From the NCBI RefSeq assembly GCF_029227915.1, contig NC_079882.1, positions 17,622,501-17,686,500 of the forward strand: DNA of 64,000 nucleotides. The letters run 5' to 3'. The DNA is from Hydractinia symbiolongicarpus. Its lineage: Eukaryota > Cnidaria > Hydrozoa > Anthoathecata > Hydractiniidae. The notes under the pieces were generated by a model. The model was not told the DNA's origin, did no database searches, and saw nothing but the letters and a program-made list of their open reading frames with translations. Position numbers and translations under genes: made by a program. Shown piece by piece: positions 9,901 to 21,726 of this stretch. Numbering within the stretch: the stretch's first letter is position 1; each line of letters starts with the position of its first letter.

Positions 9901-10695
9901 GGACTTTTTCAAGCTGATGAACAATTCAGTCTTTGGTAAAACTATGGAGAATCAACGTAGGCACAAAGACATACGCTTGGCTACCAAGAAAGAACAATAT
10001 GAGAAGCTGGTGATGAAGCCCAACTTCAAGGGTGCTATCTGTTTCTCAGAAACACTGATGGGTGTTGAAATGCAGAAAATCAAAGTCGTATTGAACAAGC
10101 CAATCTACCTAGGACCAGCGATCCTCCATCTATCGAAGTTGGTTATGTATGAGTTTCACTATGATTACATGAGACCAAAATATGGTGACAAACTAAAGCT
10201 CTGCTACATGGATACGGATTCATTCGTCTACCACATCAAAACCAACGACTTCTACAAAGATATCGCTGGTGATGCAGCATTGAGATTTGACACTTCAGGG
10301 TACGATAAGAGAGATGGCAGACCTCTACCATTAGGTTTGAATAAAAAGATCATTGGTCTGATGAAGGATGAGTTAGGTGGCAAGGTAATGACGGAGTTTG
10401 TCGCTCTAAGACCGAAGAATTATGCGTATAAACAGCTAGACGAAAAGAAGACAAGAAGTGCAAGGGAGTCAAGAAGTGTGTGGTGAAGAAGACCGTAGGT
10501 TTTGATGATTATAAGAGATGCCTGTTCGATGGTGAAAATGTTTACAGGGAACAGATGACCTTCCAATCGATTAAGCATGATATTTACACCATAAAAACAA
10601 ATAAACTCGCTCTCAATGCAGATGATGACAAAATAATCATCGTTGATGGTATTTCTACATACGCTAGGGGCCATTATAGACACATAGAGGAATAG
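6958..10695 (+). pseudogene. POLB: protein-primed family B DNA polymerase, type 1 (element A)
   Basis: About 1,240 codons broken into at least seven frames (changes at 7483, about 7650, 8570, 8890, 9070 and 10480). In order: Pro-rich repeats (RPTRPVPAPG); an N-terminal helical domain (QQDMDLFEQQEMAK); a domain with DDDECFRWAIIAALNH and KRHYIAVKNLSG; a CxxC...H...C finger (YCLNCLYGF...HFEYC); exonuclease motif I YADFEAF; an inserted treble-clef nuclease-like segment (CHLCLNNF...RDHCHFTGKFRG); Exo II FHNLSGYDAHLF; Exo III region YLKTDVLLLADVFE; motif A YLDANNLYGWAM; motif B NNSVFGKTME; motif C CYMDTDSF; end RGHYRHIEE. It would replicate the element by protein priming. An upstream ATG at 6907 lies inside integrase antisense and is not a native start. 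Confidence 0.85.
6967..7041 (+). repeat. 27-bp coding repeats at the integrase/polymerase junction
   Basis: Units of the type CTAGACCTGTGCCAGCGCC repeat here, two full and one or two partial, encoding RPTRPVPAP-like residues. They begin within about 10 bp of the deletion junction. Confidence 0.6.
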
Positions 10696-11102
10696 TATAG
10701 CATGGTATGGAGGGACACAGGGCTCGGGGGATATAGGGGAACGCTGGGGGATATAGGACAACACGGTGGGATTTTGAGGTTGGAATTTGGTGAGGATTTT
10801 TTTGCTATTTAGCGATTTAGCGAAATATCGTTAATTTAACGGACGTGCTCGCTGATTTTGACGTAATTGTCCTAACATCGGAAGTTTTTGAGATGACCCG
10901 TTAAATTCAGCGGGGATAATGCAATTTTGAGCTGGAAAGATGATCGTCACACTTTTGTCCTAACATCGGCATTTCACTATCTCTCGTACTTGCTTAAATA
11001 AACTTATTTCCAAAATAAAGCACACAGCTATAGCTTTTATAAATCAATTTTACAAGCTAATCCGATGAAATAAATCTAAAACGGTGTCTAAAAATCTGGG
11101 TA
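10696..11102. other. non-coding sequence with short repeats right of element A
   Basis: No gene. GGGGGATATAGG occurs twice (near 10725 and 10746). TTGTCCTAACATCGG occurs near 10867 and TTTTGTCCTAACATCGG near 10953. CGTTAATTTAACGG near 10831 is palindromic. Repeats of this kind could mark the decayed right terminus of element A, but no partner was found near its left edge. Confidence 0.35.
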
Positions 11103-11995
11103 CTAATAAGTAAATAAATAACAATACAAATGTAAATATTGTCCTTTAATTTTACAGCGTTCACAGGAATGATAACCAGTATGACCAATAATACATTTGA
11201 GGAAAGAACGAGCAGAAGCGTCGCAAATTATCGCTTGAAGATTAAATTGGTATAGCTTATTTTCTATTCTGACACCATCCTGCAACAGGGTTTTTGCCTG
11301 AACAATAAATTCTGACAAATAATCTGCAAGTAAATTTGGTTTAGCATAGCCATGAAAAATAGCAATAGGAAATACATGATTACTGTTATTAATGGAACCA
11401 AGTATTGACCACAGCTGAGAACCAGAGGATTTCGACAAAAGCAACCATCAATGTTAACAACTAATTTAATGGCATCAGCGTCCAAAGACGGAAAAGAAAA
11501 AACTTTATTGATTCCATTTTCTATGCCCACATACTCAAAGATCCCTCCACACTTTGTGGTAGTCTGTACTGTTCTTGGTGTTCTCAGTAGTGCCTGTAAG
11601 TCTTTTAGAAGTTCTGACAAACCACTATTTCTCAGTAAACACAATAGTTCATTAATGTATTCTCTAGAGCAGTTGTACTTAACTGCCCATGTAGCTAAAT
11701 TAAATTGCAACTTACACTGTTTTTCAACATCTTCACCAATCACATCTACGTCATCCATTGACAGAGAGGAACTTGATGACGACTCTGCACCTTCAAGATC
11801 TGACACAAAACTACAGTCAGCACTACCTAAATCTGATTTATCACTTCTAATAGCATTTTCTGCTGACATCGACTGCAGGCATAGGCTCATCATTACTATC
11901 ACTATTGAACTCTCCAAACAATCTTTCTGTCTCACGCTGGAGTTTCCTTCTAGCATGCCTTTTCTTTGACTTTTCCGTATTAGATAGGAAGACAT
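11103..11995 (-). pseudogene. transposase fragment, CACTA/tnp2-like
   Basis: Two overlapping frames (11264-11995 and 11103-11444). The first begins MSSYLIRKSQRKGMLEGNSS, contains an acidic Ser-rich linker and LQFNLATWAVKYNCSREYIN, then NELLCLLRNSG and VVNIDGCFC. The second continues SSGSQLWSILGSINNSNHVF, IAIFHGYAKPN, IENKLYQFNLQAIICDASAR and GHTGYHSCERCKIKGQY. The order ID(G)...SQ.WP/SILG...HG..KPN...ICDA.AR.F.K...GH...CE.C is typical of animal tnp2-like (EnSpm/CACTA-type) transposases. The frameshift is near 11430. The catalytic domain is incomplete and no termini were seen. Not part of the Polinton. Confidence 0.55.
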
Positions 11996-12563
11996 ACATA
12001 TATACTACAAATAACTACATAAAAATAATAGTATTCTAACTAAAGGCCTTAGCTATACCTCTGTAAAAGACGCTTAAACTCATAAAAACTAAAATACTAT
12101 TCTTTTCGCAATATAGCTAAGCTAGCTAGCTAGCTAGCTATAGGTTAAACTTAACTCAAAGTTTTCATTAGCTGAGATGTTACATTTCAAAGTAATCTTA
12201 AACTTGCCTAAACAAAATTAATGCTAGCAGATATTGCTTTATTTTGAAAAAAAGATCACTCTTCTTTCAAGAAAGAACCAGACACACGTGATTGCCATTA
12301 TCAGTCTTTGTTGTGTTATGCTGGTCAATGTTTATTAGAAAAAATGTAAACTTACCGACAAAGATGACAACTCTTTCAAGCGTTTCATTAAAATCAAACA
12401 ATGTCGATGAAACTAACTGAGGTGTTGCAGCAACTAGCTGGGTGTTATTGTGAGAAGGAAATACTCTTAATTCATGTACTTTTAAAAAAAGGTTTAGGAT
12501 CAAATTATTTCTAACATAACTTAATCGTGCATTTAATTATTTTATTATTTTATTATTATTCCA
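11996..12563. other. AT-rich spacer with AGCT microsatellite
   Basis: No gene seen. At about 12116-12140 there is a run of (AGCT)n, about six units. Otherwise unremarkable AT-rich sequence up to the first Helitron terminus. Confidence 0.5.
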
Positions 12564-13720
12564 CTAGTCGATAAGGCCCGTGGAAAAATCCACTGAGGCA
12601 GTATAAAAATGAAAAAGAAGCCTTATTTGAATTTTGATGACGTCAGCAACCCATCCACAAAAAAATAATTCAGAAGCTTGTTTTCACGTTGCCTCTATTG
12701 TGTAGATCTTAAACTGCTGATCCGGAAAATGTATATGATCATGTGCTTTTGATGAGCAGTTAATGAGATATAAAGGGTTTAAAAAGTTTGCTGACGTCAG
12801 CAAAGACTTGCTAAAATACTAAAATAATTTTTTAGAAATTTGTATACATGTTGCTTTCATCGCATAGATCTTGAAACGCCGATCAAGAAAATGTACAGGA
12901 TCATGTACTTTTGACAAACGGTTGCAGAGATATTAGAGTTTGAAGATATTTTGATGACGTCATCAAACCGTCCAGTCCGAAACGGATTTGGGGACCTAGG
13001 TTTGGGGAACTTACCCAAATTGGTCCCAGGTGGTCCCTAGTTACCCACGCGGTGAAAAATCATTGACGTCACCAACTCGTTTCCAAGTTATTTGGCCTCA
13101 AAGTTTTAAGTGCACTGTAATGGCTTCATTAATTTAATATATAAGATATTGACGTTAAAAAAACTCGAAAAACTCGCGCATTCGAGTGGTAAAAAATATC
13201 GTCTTTGCAAAAGTCACAGACAGACAGAATATTTGGATTCATTACGTAATATTTGTTATGGTATGGAATTGGAACTTCATCCCCCTCTAGACCTTGCTTT
13301 TGCATAAGACTTACATTCGTACTTATAATTCTTGGTGTCACTTCTTGTGTTCAATCCTCCATCATGTTAACAACTACTTTACTTCTAGCTCTAGCTACCA
13401 CTTCTTAATTCACTTCTTGGACTTTTCTTTGTCTGAATTACTTTTTGCACTTTTTTCAAGACGAAGGGACCGTTCTTTTTTTGTTGTTGTTTTCGGTGTC
13501 GAGGGACACCATTTTTGTACAGAAAGCCGTTAAATTTATTTCAGCAAATCAAGTTGATCCATTTTGATCACGTGATGTAAACAAAGTAAACCTGCTAGCA
13601 AAATGGATATAACTTTTTCGGAGACTTGAAAGGAAATTTCGGCTACATCAAAGGAAAATGAACACATCCACTTTGCCTGTCACAGACAGACGGACACACT
13701 TAGCGTATTATTATAAGAGA
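12564..13720 (-). mobile_element. non-autonomous Helitron H1
   Basis: On the minus strand it begins TCTCTTATAATAATACGCTA (13720 downwards) and ends with the hairpin GTGGATTTTTCCAC, about 12 nt, then CTAG (12567-12564). It lies between A and T as Helitrons do. The core CACCGCGTGGGTAACTAGGG (reverse-complemented near 13035) is shared with all other copies. It is longer than the others (1,157 bp) because about 400 bp near 13180-13580 is extra sequence. No protein coding. Confidence 0.75.
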
Positions 13721-13846
13721 TTAAAAAATTTGTTGAAGAGAACGATTTATAGAGCATTCCGTACGAGAACTATATAGAAACTCAAGAATTCCACAAATTT
13801 GAGGTCAAATTCTCCCAAAAAAATAATTTATTATTATTAATTATTA

Positions 13847-14418
13847 CTAGTCAATAAGGCCGTGGCAAAATCCACTTAGGCAGGATAACAGAGAAAAACA
13901 ATGTCTTTTAAATTTTGCTGACGTCAGCACTGACCCGTCAAAAAACCCCAAAATTTTTTTAAGAAATTTGTATACCTGTTGCATTCATCGTATAGATCTT
14001 GAAACGCTGAGCAAGAAAATGTATAGGATCATGTACCTTTGACAAATGGTTGCAGAGATATTAGGGTTTGAAGGTTTTTTTGATGACGTCATCAGCCTGT
14101 GCATTCCGAAACGGATTCTGGGACATAGTTTTGGCAAAATCAATTGGTCCTAGATGGTCCCTAGTTACCCACGCGGTGAAAAATCATTGACGTCACCACC
14201 TCGTTTCCAAATTATTTGCTCTCAAAGTTTTAGGTGCACTGTAATAGCTTCATTAATTTAATTTAGGATATTGACGTTAAAGTAGTGTTACTGACGTCGC
14301 ACCGTAACGTCAGAAAATATAACATATTAGACATGCATTTTTCGGTAACATCAAAGAAAAATAAGCACATCCACTTTGCCTGTCACAGAGACACGGAACT
14401 GGCGTATTATTATATAGA
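13847..14418 (-). mobile_element. non-autonomous Helitron H2
   Basis: 572 bp, ends as in H1: minus-strand 5' TCTATATAATAATACGCC at 14418 and 3' CTAG at 13850-13847, with an imperfect terminal hairpin. Its 5' end abuts the 3' end of H3 with no base between them. Confidence 0.75.
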
Positions 14419-15152
14419 CTAGTCAATAAAGGCCGTGGAAAAATCCACTGAGGCAGGATAAATATGAAAAAGAAGCGTCATTTGAATTTTAATGAAGTCA
14501 GCAACCGATCCACAAAAAAAAGAACCTTGTTTTCACGTTGCCTCCATCGTGTAGAGCTTAAACTGCTGATCAAGATAATGTATATGATCATGTGCTATTG
14601 ACGAACGGTTAAGAAGATATAAAGGTTTAAAAATTTTGCTGACGTCAGCAATGGCCCGTCAACACCTTAAAAAAATTTTTTTAGAAATTTGTATACCTGT
14701 TGCCTACATCGTATAATTCTTGAAACGCTGATCAAGAAAATGTGTAGGATTATGTACTTTTGACAAACGGTTGCAGAGATATTATGGTTTGAAGGTTTTT
14801 TTATGACGTCATCAACCCGTCCATTTCGAAACGGATTTGGGGACCCAGGTTTGGAAAAATTACCCAAATTAGTCATAGGTGGTCCCTAGTTACCCACGCG
14901 GTGAAAAATCATTGACGTCACCACCTCGTTTCCAAGTTATTTGGCCTCTAAATTTTAGGTGCACTGTAATGGCTTCATTAATTTAATATAGGATATTGAC
15001 GTTAAAGTAGTGCTATTGACGTCGCGCCGTAACGTCAAAAAATTTAACATATTAGACATGCATTTTTCGGCAACATCAAAGGAAAATGAAGATATACACT
15101 TTGCCTGTTACAGACACACAAACAGACACACTCTCCGTATTATTATAAGAGA
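14419..15152 (-). mobile_element. non-autonomous Helitron H3
   Basis: 734 bp. Minus-strand 5' TCTCTTATAATAATACGG at 15152, 3' hairpin GTGGATTTTTCCAC and CTAG at 14422-14419. Head-to-tail with H2. Confidence 0.75.
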
Positions 15153-15647
15153 TTAATCATATTTATACAGGTTTACATCTTCAGTATGATATAATATATC
15201 AGCACTGTTATCAACGAGTAACCTGTTAAAACAAAAATAAACAAAGAGCCAAAAATTGTTTTTTGTTTTTAAATAATATATATAAAATTATGAGAATGTT
15301 AGAAAAAAAGAAAGAAAATAAGAATCAAATAGCAGACTTTGGACAGAAAATTAGCAAAAATAGGAATTAGAAAAAACTGATTTTGGTAAATATTTTACAC
15401 CAAAAAACAATTCATGGGCTGAAAAGAAATGACAGAAATACCTTATTACATTCTCCCAAACAAAATATTTTAATAAATATTTCCCTTAAGAAAAAAATAT
15501 TAAAAGTTTGTGCAGTACATGAAATGTGGGGAAATTTGCGACAAATTCTACATATATGCTCTTAGATTCTTTTAGAGCATAGTGTTAGTAAATTTTTTGT
15601 TTAAAAGAACTTTCTAAGTAGTGTTTAGTGCAAGAAATAGGTGGCCA
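15153..15647. repeat. degenerate satellite segment left of H4
   Basis: AT-rich, no gene. Contains diverged copies of the core TTCTCCCAAAACAACATATT (near 15447 as TTCTCCCAAACAAAATATTT), which recurs at 17549-18045 and 30890-33350. Confidence 0.5.
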
Positions 15648-16230
15648 TCTCTTATAATAATACGGAGAGTGTGTCCGTCTGTCTGTGACAGGCAAAGTTG
15701 ATGTCTTCATTTTCCTTTGATGTTGCCGAAAAATGCATGTCTAATATGTTAAATTTTCTGACGTTACGACGCGACGAAAATAACACTACTTTAACGTCAA
15801 TATCCTATATTAAATTAATGAAGCCATTACAGTGCACCTAAAAATTTGAGGCCAAATAACTTAGAAACGAGGTGGTGACGTCAATGATTTTTCACCGCGT
15901 GGGTAACTAGGGACCAACTAGGACCAATTTGGGTAATTTTCCCAAACCTGGGTCCCTGAATCCGTTTCGGAATGGACGGGTTGATGACGTCATCGAAAAA
16001 CCTTCAAATCCTAATATCTCTGCAACCGTTTGTCAAAAATACGCGATCCTATACATTTTCTTGCTCAGCGTTTCAAGATCTATACGATGAAGGCAACAGG
16101 CATACACATTTCTGAAAAAAAACATTTTGTGTTCTGACATGTCTCTGCTGACGTCATCAAAATTTAAATGACGGTTGTTTTTCTCTGTTATCCTGCCTAA
16201 GTGGATTTTTCCACGGGCCTTATCGACTAG
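15648..16230 (+). mobile_element. non-autonomous Helitron H4
   Basis: 583 bp: 5' TCTCTTATAATAATACGG preceded by A, 3' hairpin GTGGATTTTTCCAC, then GGGCCTTATCGA and CTAG followed by T. The cleanest copy, opposite in strand to H1-H3. Confidence 0.8.
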
Positions 16231-16233
16231 TGA

Positions 16234-16822
16234 TCAATATAATAATACGCCAGTTCCGTGTGTCTGTCTGTCACTTTTGCAAAGTGGATTACATTCTTCA
16301 AAATTTTCTTTAAGAAATTCTATAAAACATCGCCTATAAAATTGTTCTGTAATTTACCAAACTTTACCGATAAAATAGCATTGACGTCAAAGGAAAGTTA
16401 ATTAAGATTAGTGAAGCCATTACAATGCACTTAAAACTTTGAGGCCAAATAACTTGGAAACGAGGTGGTGACGTCAATGTTTTTTCACCGCGTGGGTAAC
16501 TAGGGACAACCTGGGACCAATTTGGGTAAGTTTTCCAGACCTGGGTCCCCGAATCCGTTTCGGAATGGACGGTTTGATGATGTCATCAAAAAACCTTTAA
16601 ACCTTGATATCTGTGCAACCGTTTGTCAAAGATACATGATCATATACATTTTCTTGATCAGCATTTCAAGATCTATACGATGAAGGCAACAGGTATACAA
16701 ATTTCTAAAAAAATATATTTATTTTGTATTTGCACTGCTGCCGTCAGCAAAAAAACTAAAACAACCTATTTTTCCATTGTCCTTCTGCCTAAGTGGATTA
16801 CTCCACGGGATTTATCGACTAG
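16234..16822 (+). mobile_element. non-autonomous Helitron H5
   Basis: 589 bp: 5' TCAATATAATAATACGCC only 3 bp after H4, 3' hairpin GTGGATTACTCCAC and CTAG. It abuts H6 directly. Confidence 0.75.
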
Positions 16823-17548
16823 TCTCTATAATAATACGCTAGGTGTGTCTGTCTGTGTGTCTGTGTCAGGCAAATTGGATGTCTTCATTTTCCTTTGATG
16901 TTGCCAAAAAATGCATGTCTAATATGTTAAATTTTCTGACGTTACGACGCGACGAAAATAACACTACTTTAACGTCAATATCCTATATTAAATTAATGAA
17001 GCCATTACAGTGCACCTAAAACTTTGAGGCCAAATAGCTTGGAAACGAGGTGGTGACGTCAATGATTTTTCACCGCGTGGGTAACTAGGGACCAACTAGG
17101 ACCAATTTGGGTGATTTTCCCAAACTTGGGTCCCCGAATCCGTTTCGGAATGGACGGGTTGATGACGTCATAAAAAAACCTTCAAATCCTAATATCTCTG
17201 CAACCGTTTGTCAAAAGTACACGATCCTATACATTTTCTTGATCAGCGTTTCAAGATCTATACGATAAAGGCAACAGGTATACTAATTTCTAAAAAAAAA
17301 TTTGAGGGGTCTAGACGGGTCAGTGCTGACGTCAGCAAATTTTTTAAACCTTTATATCTTATTAATCATTTATCAAGCACGTGATTACATACATTTTCTT
17401 GATCAGCGCTTTAAACTCCGCACAATAGAGGCAACGTAAAAACAAGGTTTTTTGCAGATGGGTTGCTGACGTCATCAAAATTCATATGACGCTTATTTTT
17501 CAAATTTATCCTGCCTCAGTGGATTTTTCGACGGGCTTTATCGACTAG
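16823..17548 (+). mobile_element. non-autonomous Helitron H6
   Basis: 726 bp: 5' TCTCTATAATAATACGCT immediately after the CTAG of H5; 3' end GTGGATTTTTCGAC (one mismatch in the hairpin), then CTAG followed by T. Confidence 0.75.
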
Positions 17549-18045
17549 TGTATGATAAACTAAATTTAGCATATGTGCCCTTAGATTCTAATATAATATG
17601 TAGGTGGAGATATTTTCCAAATTTTCACATCTTTGTTCCTGATTCTCCCAAAACAACATATTTTAGTAAATATTTTGTACGAGAACACGATCCAGAGGCT
17701 TCTGCATGAGAAAAAATCCGACTGCTTTTTACTAAAACAGAATAAAACGATTAATTCTCTTGAGTATTGTATATGGATATGAAGTGACTTTAAAAATAGA
17801 TTGATTTATCGATGTTTAATGACGCAGTTTAAAATACAAAAAAGTTATTTGTTAGTTCCTCCCAAAACAACATATTCTAGTCTAAACTTTTGCAAAGAAA
17901 ACGACTCAACCAACTCAGTGAAATAAATAACTAATTATATATCTCAAAACAACATGTTGTAATTATTTTTTACCACTTTTTATGTGCCGCTTTGAACAAA
18001 AAAAAAAGATTATTAGTCCGCTTTCAGGGAAACAATACCCAACTA
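17549..18045. repeat. degenerate satellite segment left of element B
   Basis: No gene. Cores include TTCTCCCAAAACAACATATT near 17642, TCCCAAAACAACATATTC near 17861 and CTCAAAACAACATG near 17943. Between cores GAACACGAT/AACGACTCA and AAATAAATAACTAATTAT recur. The same monomer resumes right of element B. Confidence 0.6.
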
Positions 18046-21000
18046 TATTCGAAGCAAGTAGCAAGTAGACGACGTGCTGGATGGGATGTTTGCTGATAGC
18101 ACCACACACGTGGAACATCCGGCCATACCCCAGAGTGGCTTCACCATTAGTCGAATCCTACACCTTGATGTAGATTTTCATAGGCTACAACTAACAAGGG
18201 TTCATCATGTATAGAAGTACCTAAATGGATAGCCTCAAAGAAGGCCATCATTAACGCAGTGAATGAAGATGAGGAATATTTCAAGTGGGGCGTTATAGCA
18301 TCCCTACACCATGCAGAAATAGGAAGGAACCCGAATCGAATCGACCTCTACAATCTACCAATTGTGGAGGTCTGTATATCTCAGACAAAAACTATCAAGG
18401 ACATATCAAAGTTTGAGAAGAACAACAAGGTACTCGCGGTAAACGTCTTGTACGTGACGGGAAAGAAGATCAACATCCTGCGGCGATCCGAGTATAATAT
18501 TAAGCGTAATAGACAGGTGAAGCTGCTGCTTATCACAGATGGTAAAAAGATCCACTACACCGTCGTCAAAAGCCTATCGTGACTATTGGGGAAGGAGACC
18601 TCGAAAAATAGGAATGCGATGCATTTTTGCCTGAACTGCCTACAGGCCTTTCCTACGGTTGAATCGAGAGACAAACATTATAGATAATACAGGTACCACG
18701 AGGCGGCTAAAATCACGATGCCAAAAGAGTCTGAAAACTGGTTACAATATAGGGATGGTCAGATGTAGTTCAGGGTACCTTTTGCTATCTATGCGGACTT
18801 TGAGAGCATACTCGTCCCAGTAGAAGATGCAAGGGGGATAAAGACGAGAAAACTGAAAAAGCATGTACCATCTGGTTGGTGTACCTATACCACATTTGGC
18901 TATGGGGATGTACCGGACCCACTAACAGTGTACCGCGGTAAGGACAGTGTCACGTGGTTCGTTAATCATCTGGAGGAAGAAGTAAAGCGGCTATGCTATA
19001 CATTCCCACAACAACCCATGCTAGAACTGATAGAGGTGTTAAAAAGGGAACATAGCGAGGCCACAGAATTTCGGGACCATTGCCATTATACGGGGCTGTA
19101 CAAAGGTGCAGCGCATAACAATTGTAACCTCAAATATAAGATACCTAGTCATATACCTGTGATCTTCCATAATTTAAGTGGGTATGATGCCCATCTCTTC
19201 ATACGGGAATTAGGGGAAAGTACAACACGCAGGACATCAGTTGTATTGCTGAGAATACCGAAAAGCACATCAGCTTTAACCTTAGAATCAAGGTACCACT
19301 TGCAGGTATAGGATATGGTGATGGTGAAGTCTATAAGAAGATCGAAATCAGTTTCATCGACAGCTGTAGATTAATGCCATCAAGCCTAGACAAATTAGCA
19401 AGCAACCTGAACGATGAACAGTGCAAAAATCTCCGCTGGTTTTTCAACAAGGATGATACATTAAACTCGTGCGTAGAAAGCGGGTATACCCTTACGAGTA
19501 CATGGATGGATGGCAACGATTCGAAAAGTCGGAACTACCTCCCAAAGAATAATTTTACAGCAAGCTGAATATGAGGGGGATCAGTGATGATAATTATGCC
19601 TATGCGAAAAAAGTCTGGAATTGCATTACCCCAGAGGGTGATGTAGTCACCATGGGCGACTATCACGATGTGTACCTCGCCACGAACGTCCTGCTATTAG
19701 CCGATGTTTTCGAAACATTTCGGGATGTGTGCTCGACAAACTACAAGCTTGATCCTGCCCATTTCTACTCCGCACCTGGCTTGGCATGGAAGGCGGCACT
19801 CAAGTATACCGGGATTAGGTTAGAGCTCCTTACGGATCTCAACATGCTCCTGATGTTCGAGAAGGGTATTAGGGGAGGTATAACCCAGCTTGTACACCGG
19901 TATGCCAAGACAAACAACAAGTATATGGGAGACCGGTACGATCCAGAGGTTGAATCCTCCTACTTGCAGTACCTAGATGCTAACATTCTCTATGGCTGGG
20001 CCATGCGTCAAGACCTACCAACGGATGACTTCAAATGGATCTCCAACGTTGAGGAATTTACGGAAAAGCGAATTGCGAAACTTGTCGAAAAGAACAAGTG
20101 GGGTACTTGCTCGAGGTAGATATCGACTACCCAGAGAGGTTGCATGATACACATAATGAGTTACCATTTTTAACCGAACGCATGACGATCAACAAAGTCG
20201 AGAATCTGGTACCTAATTTGAAAAGCAAGCGTGGGTACGTACGTATCATAGCCTTAAATGAGGCTATAAAGCATGGGCTTGAGCTTAAGAAGGTGCATAG
20301 AATAATTCAATTTAATCAAAAGCCCTGGTTGAAAGGGTATATAGATCACAACACCGATTTGAGAACAAATGTGGCAAATGAATTCGAGAAGGATTTCTAC
20401 AAGCTGATGAACCTCTCGGTGTTTGGGAAAACCATGAAAAATATCCGGAACCACCACAACATTCAGCTGGTCACCAACGAGGAAAAGTATATGAGGCTCG
20501 TCATGAAACCAAATTCAAGGGTGGAAGCTGGTTCAGTAAACACTTCCTAGGTGTAGAGATGGGTAAAACTGAGGTCAAGATGAACAAACCCGTATACACT
20601 GGTCAGGTGATCCTCGATTTATCAAAGCTAATCATGTATGAGTTCCACTACGATTTCATGCAGCCCAAATATGGTAGCAAGCTGCAGCTCTGTTACATGG
20701 ACACGGACTCCTTTGTGTACCATATAAGAACAGAAGATTTTTATCGTGACATTGCGCAGGATGTTGAGGACCGTTTCGATACGAGTGCCTATAATCCAGA
20801 TGATGGGAGACCTCTTCCATTGAGGAAGAACAAAAAAGTCGTCAGCCTCATGAAGGATGAATTAGGTGGAAAAATTGTGACCGAGTTTATCACCCTGAGA
20901 GCAACGTTATATGCTTATGAGAGTCTTACAAAAGAGGGGGTGACAGGAAGGCAAAGGGCGTTAAAAGATGTATTACGAAGAAGTCCATCACCTTTGACGA

Positions 21001-21195
21001 TTATCGAGGTTGTTTAGAGGATGGAATTGATATATATAAAAGTCAGGTATTGATTCAGAACAAAAACCATCAAGTATATACCCAAAAGGCGAACAAGTTA
21101 GAACTGAACAGGGCCGATGACAAAAGGCTCGTACAACCAGACCAAATTACAACACTAGCCCGTGGCCATTGCCGCCGGGTGTCTACCCGAGAATA
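18046..21195 (+). pseudogene. POLB: protein-primed family B DNA polymerase, type 1 (element B)
   Basis: Homologous to the type 1 polymerases of A and D but lacking the N-terminal helical domain. Readable blocks: KWIASKKAII and NEDEEYFKWGVIASLHHAEI (18210-18320), where Tyr replaces the Cys of DDECF in A; exonuclease motif I near 18795 (YADFES); FRDHCHYTGLYKGAAH (19068-19115); FHNLSGYDAHLF; YLATNVLLLADVFE; YLQYLDANILYGWAM; KLMNLSVFGKTMKN; LCYMDTDSFVYHI (20690-20730); LARGHCRR near the end. Several stops and frameshifts (for example 18582, 19310, 19566, 20119, 20550). All three polymerase motifs remain readable but the gene cannot encode an enzyme. Confidence 0.8.
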
Positions 21196-21200
21196 AAGTC

Positions 21201-21500
21201 ATGGATATATGCCTACTAATCGCTGTAATACTAGGAAGAGTTGCACATGCTGCCTGGATAAAGCAAAGGAGAAGCAGAGTGCCAAAAACAAAGGCTGTAA
21301 TATTGAATATGAAGTAGACCCCATCAAAATAGACGAGGAGATTCAAGAGTCTCAACAAGACAAGTTTTACATACTTCTCTGTAGCCTGTTCAAATTGATA
21401 TTATACCCCAGTACGCCGAACTCATCAGAGCACCCTCCAAGTCTGTCAGCCAGGAAAAGGCACAGCTCGTCAAGAGGTGCATTTCCTGGAGGGTAAGATA
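21201..21500 (+). pseudogene. TM-anchored protein remnant (element B)
   Basis: ATG at 21201 starts MDICLLIAVILGRVAHAAWI, which matches the membrane N-terminus MEVRLYMAVILPYVMMAYIV in element C, in the same position directly after the polymerase. Stops appear after about 38 codons. Near 21455 a frame reads KAQLVKRCIS, matching KGHLLPKKCTE in C. The rest is lost. From 21500 to 21726 one frame encodes PLPLEYQTRNTKLCLAYRGS and more, of unknown origin. Confidence 0.45.
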
Positions 21501-21726
21501 GTGTTTGATCCTCTACCCCTCGAATACCAGACTCGAAATACCAAGCTCTGCCTTGCCTACCGGGGGTCTTTAGTGAACCATCACGGAGGTGTGTGGATCT
21601 ATTCTACCTGCGCCGCGATATACCTGAAAATCCATTCCAAAAAATGGGGCTATTAATAAATGGTAGACGTTGTAAGCGATAAAACAAGGCTTGTATAAAC
21701 GTCACTAAAGACAAATAAAAATCAAT

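Larger units (their letters stand above)
426..10695. mobile_element. element A, degenerate Polinton/Maverick-type element
   Basis: A block of virus-like genes: capsid-like protein, packaging ATPase start, small membrane proteins, coiled-coil membrane protein, integrase and protein-primed family B polymerase. Both outer edges are inferred. On the left the capsid gene lacks its start; on the right the polymerase ends at 10695 and short direct repeats follow. I found no terminal inverted repeat or target duplication by eye. Several small genes are still intact, but the polymerase carries at least six breaks and the integrase has lost its N-terminus, so the copy is not autonomous. Codon use is more AT-rich than in element C/D. 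Confidence 0.75.

Noticed and set aside
11451-11969. 172-codon plus-strand open frame
   Set aside because: It is the antisense of the tnp2-like transposase fragment, which carries the recognisable motifs.
21660-21705. GACGTT...AACGTC imperfect inverted repeat before the HNH gene
   Set aside because: Interrupted arms and a long loop; could be a decayed junction hairpin but not convincing.
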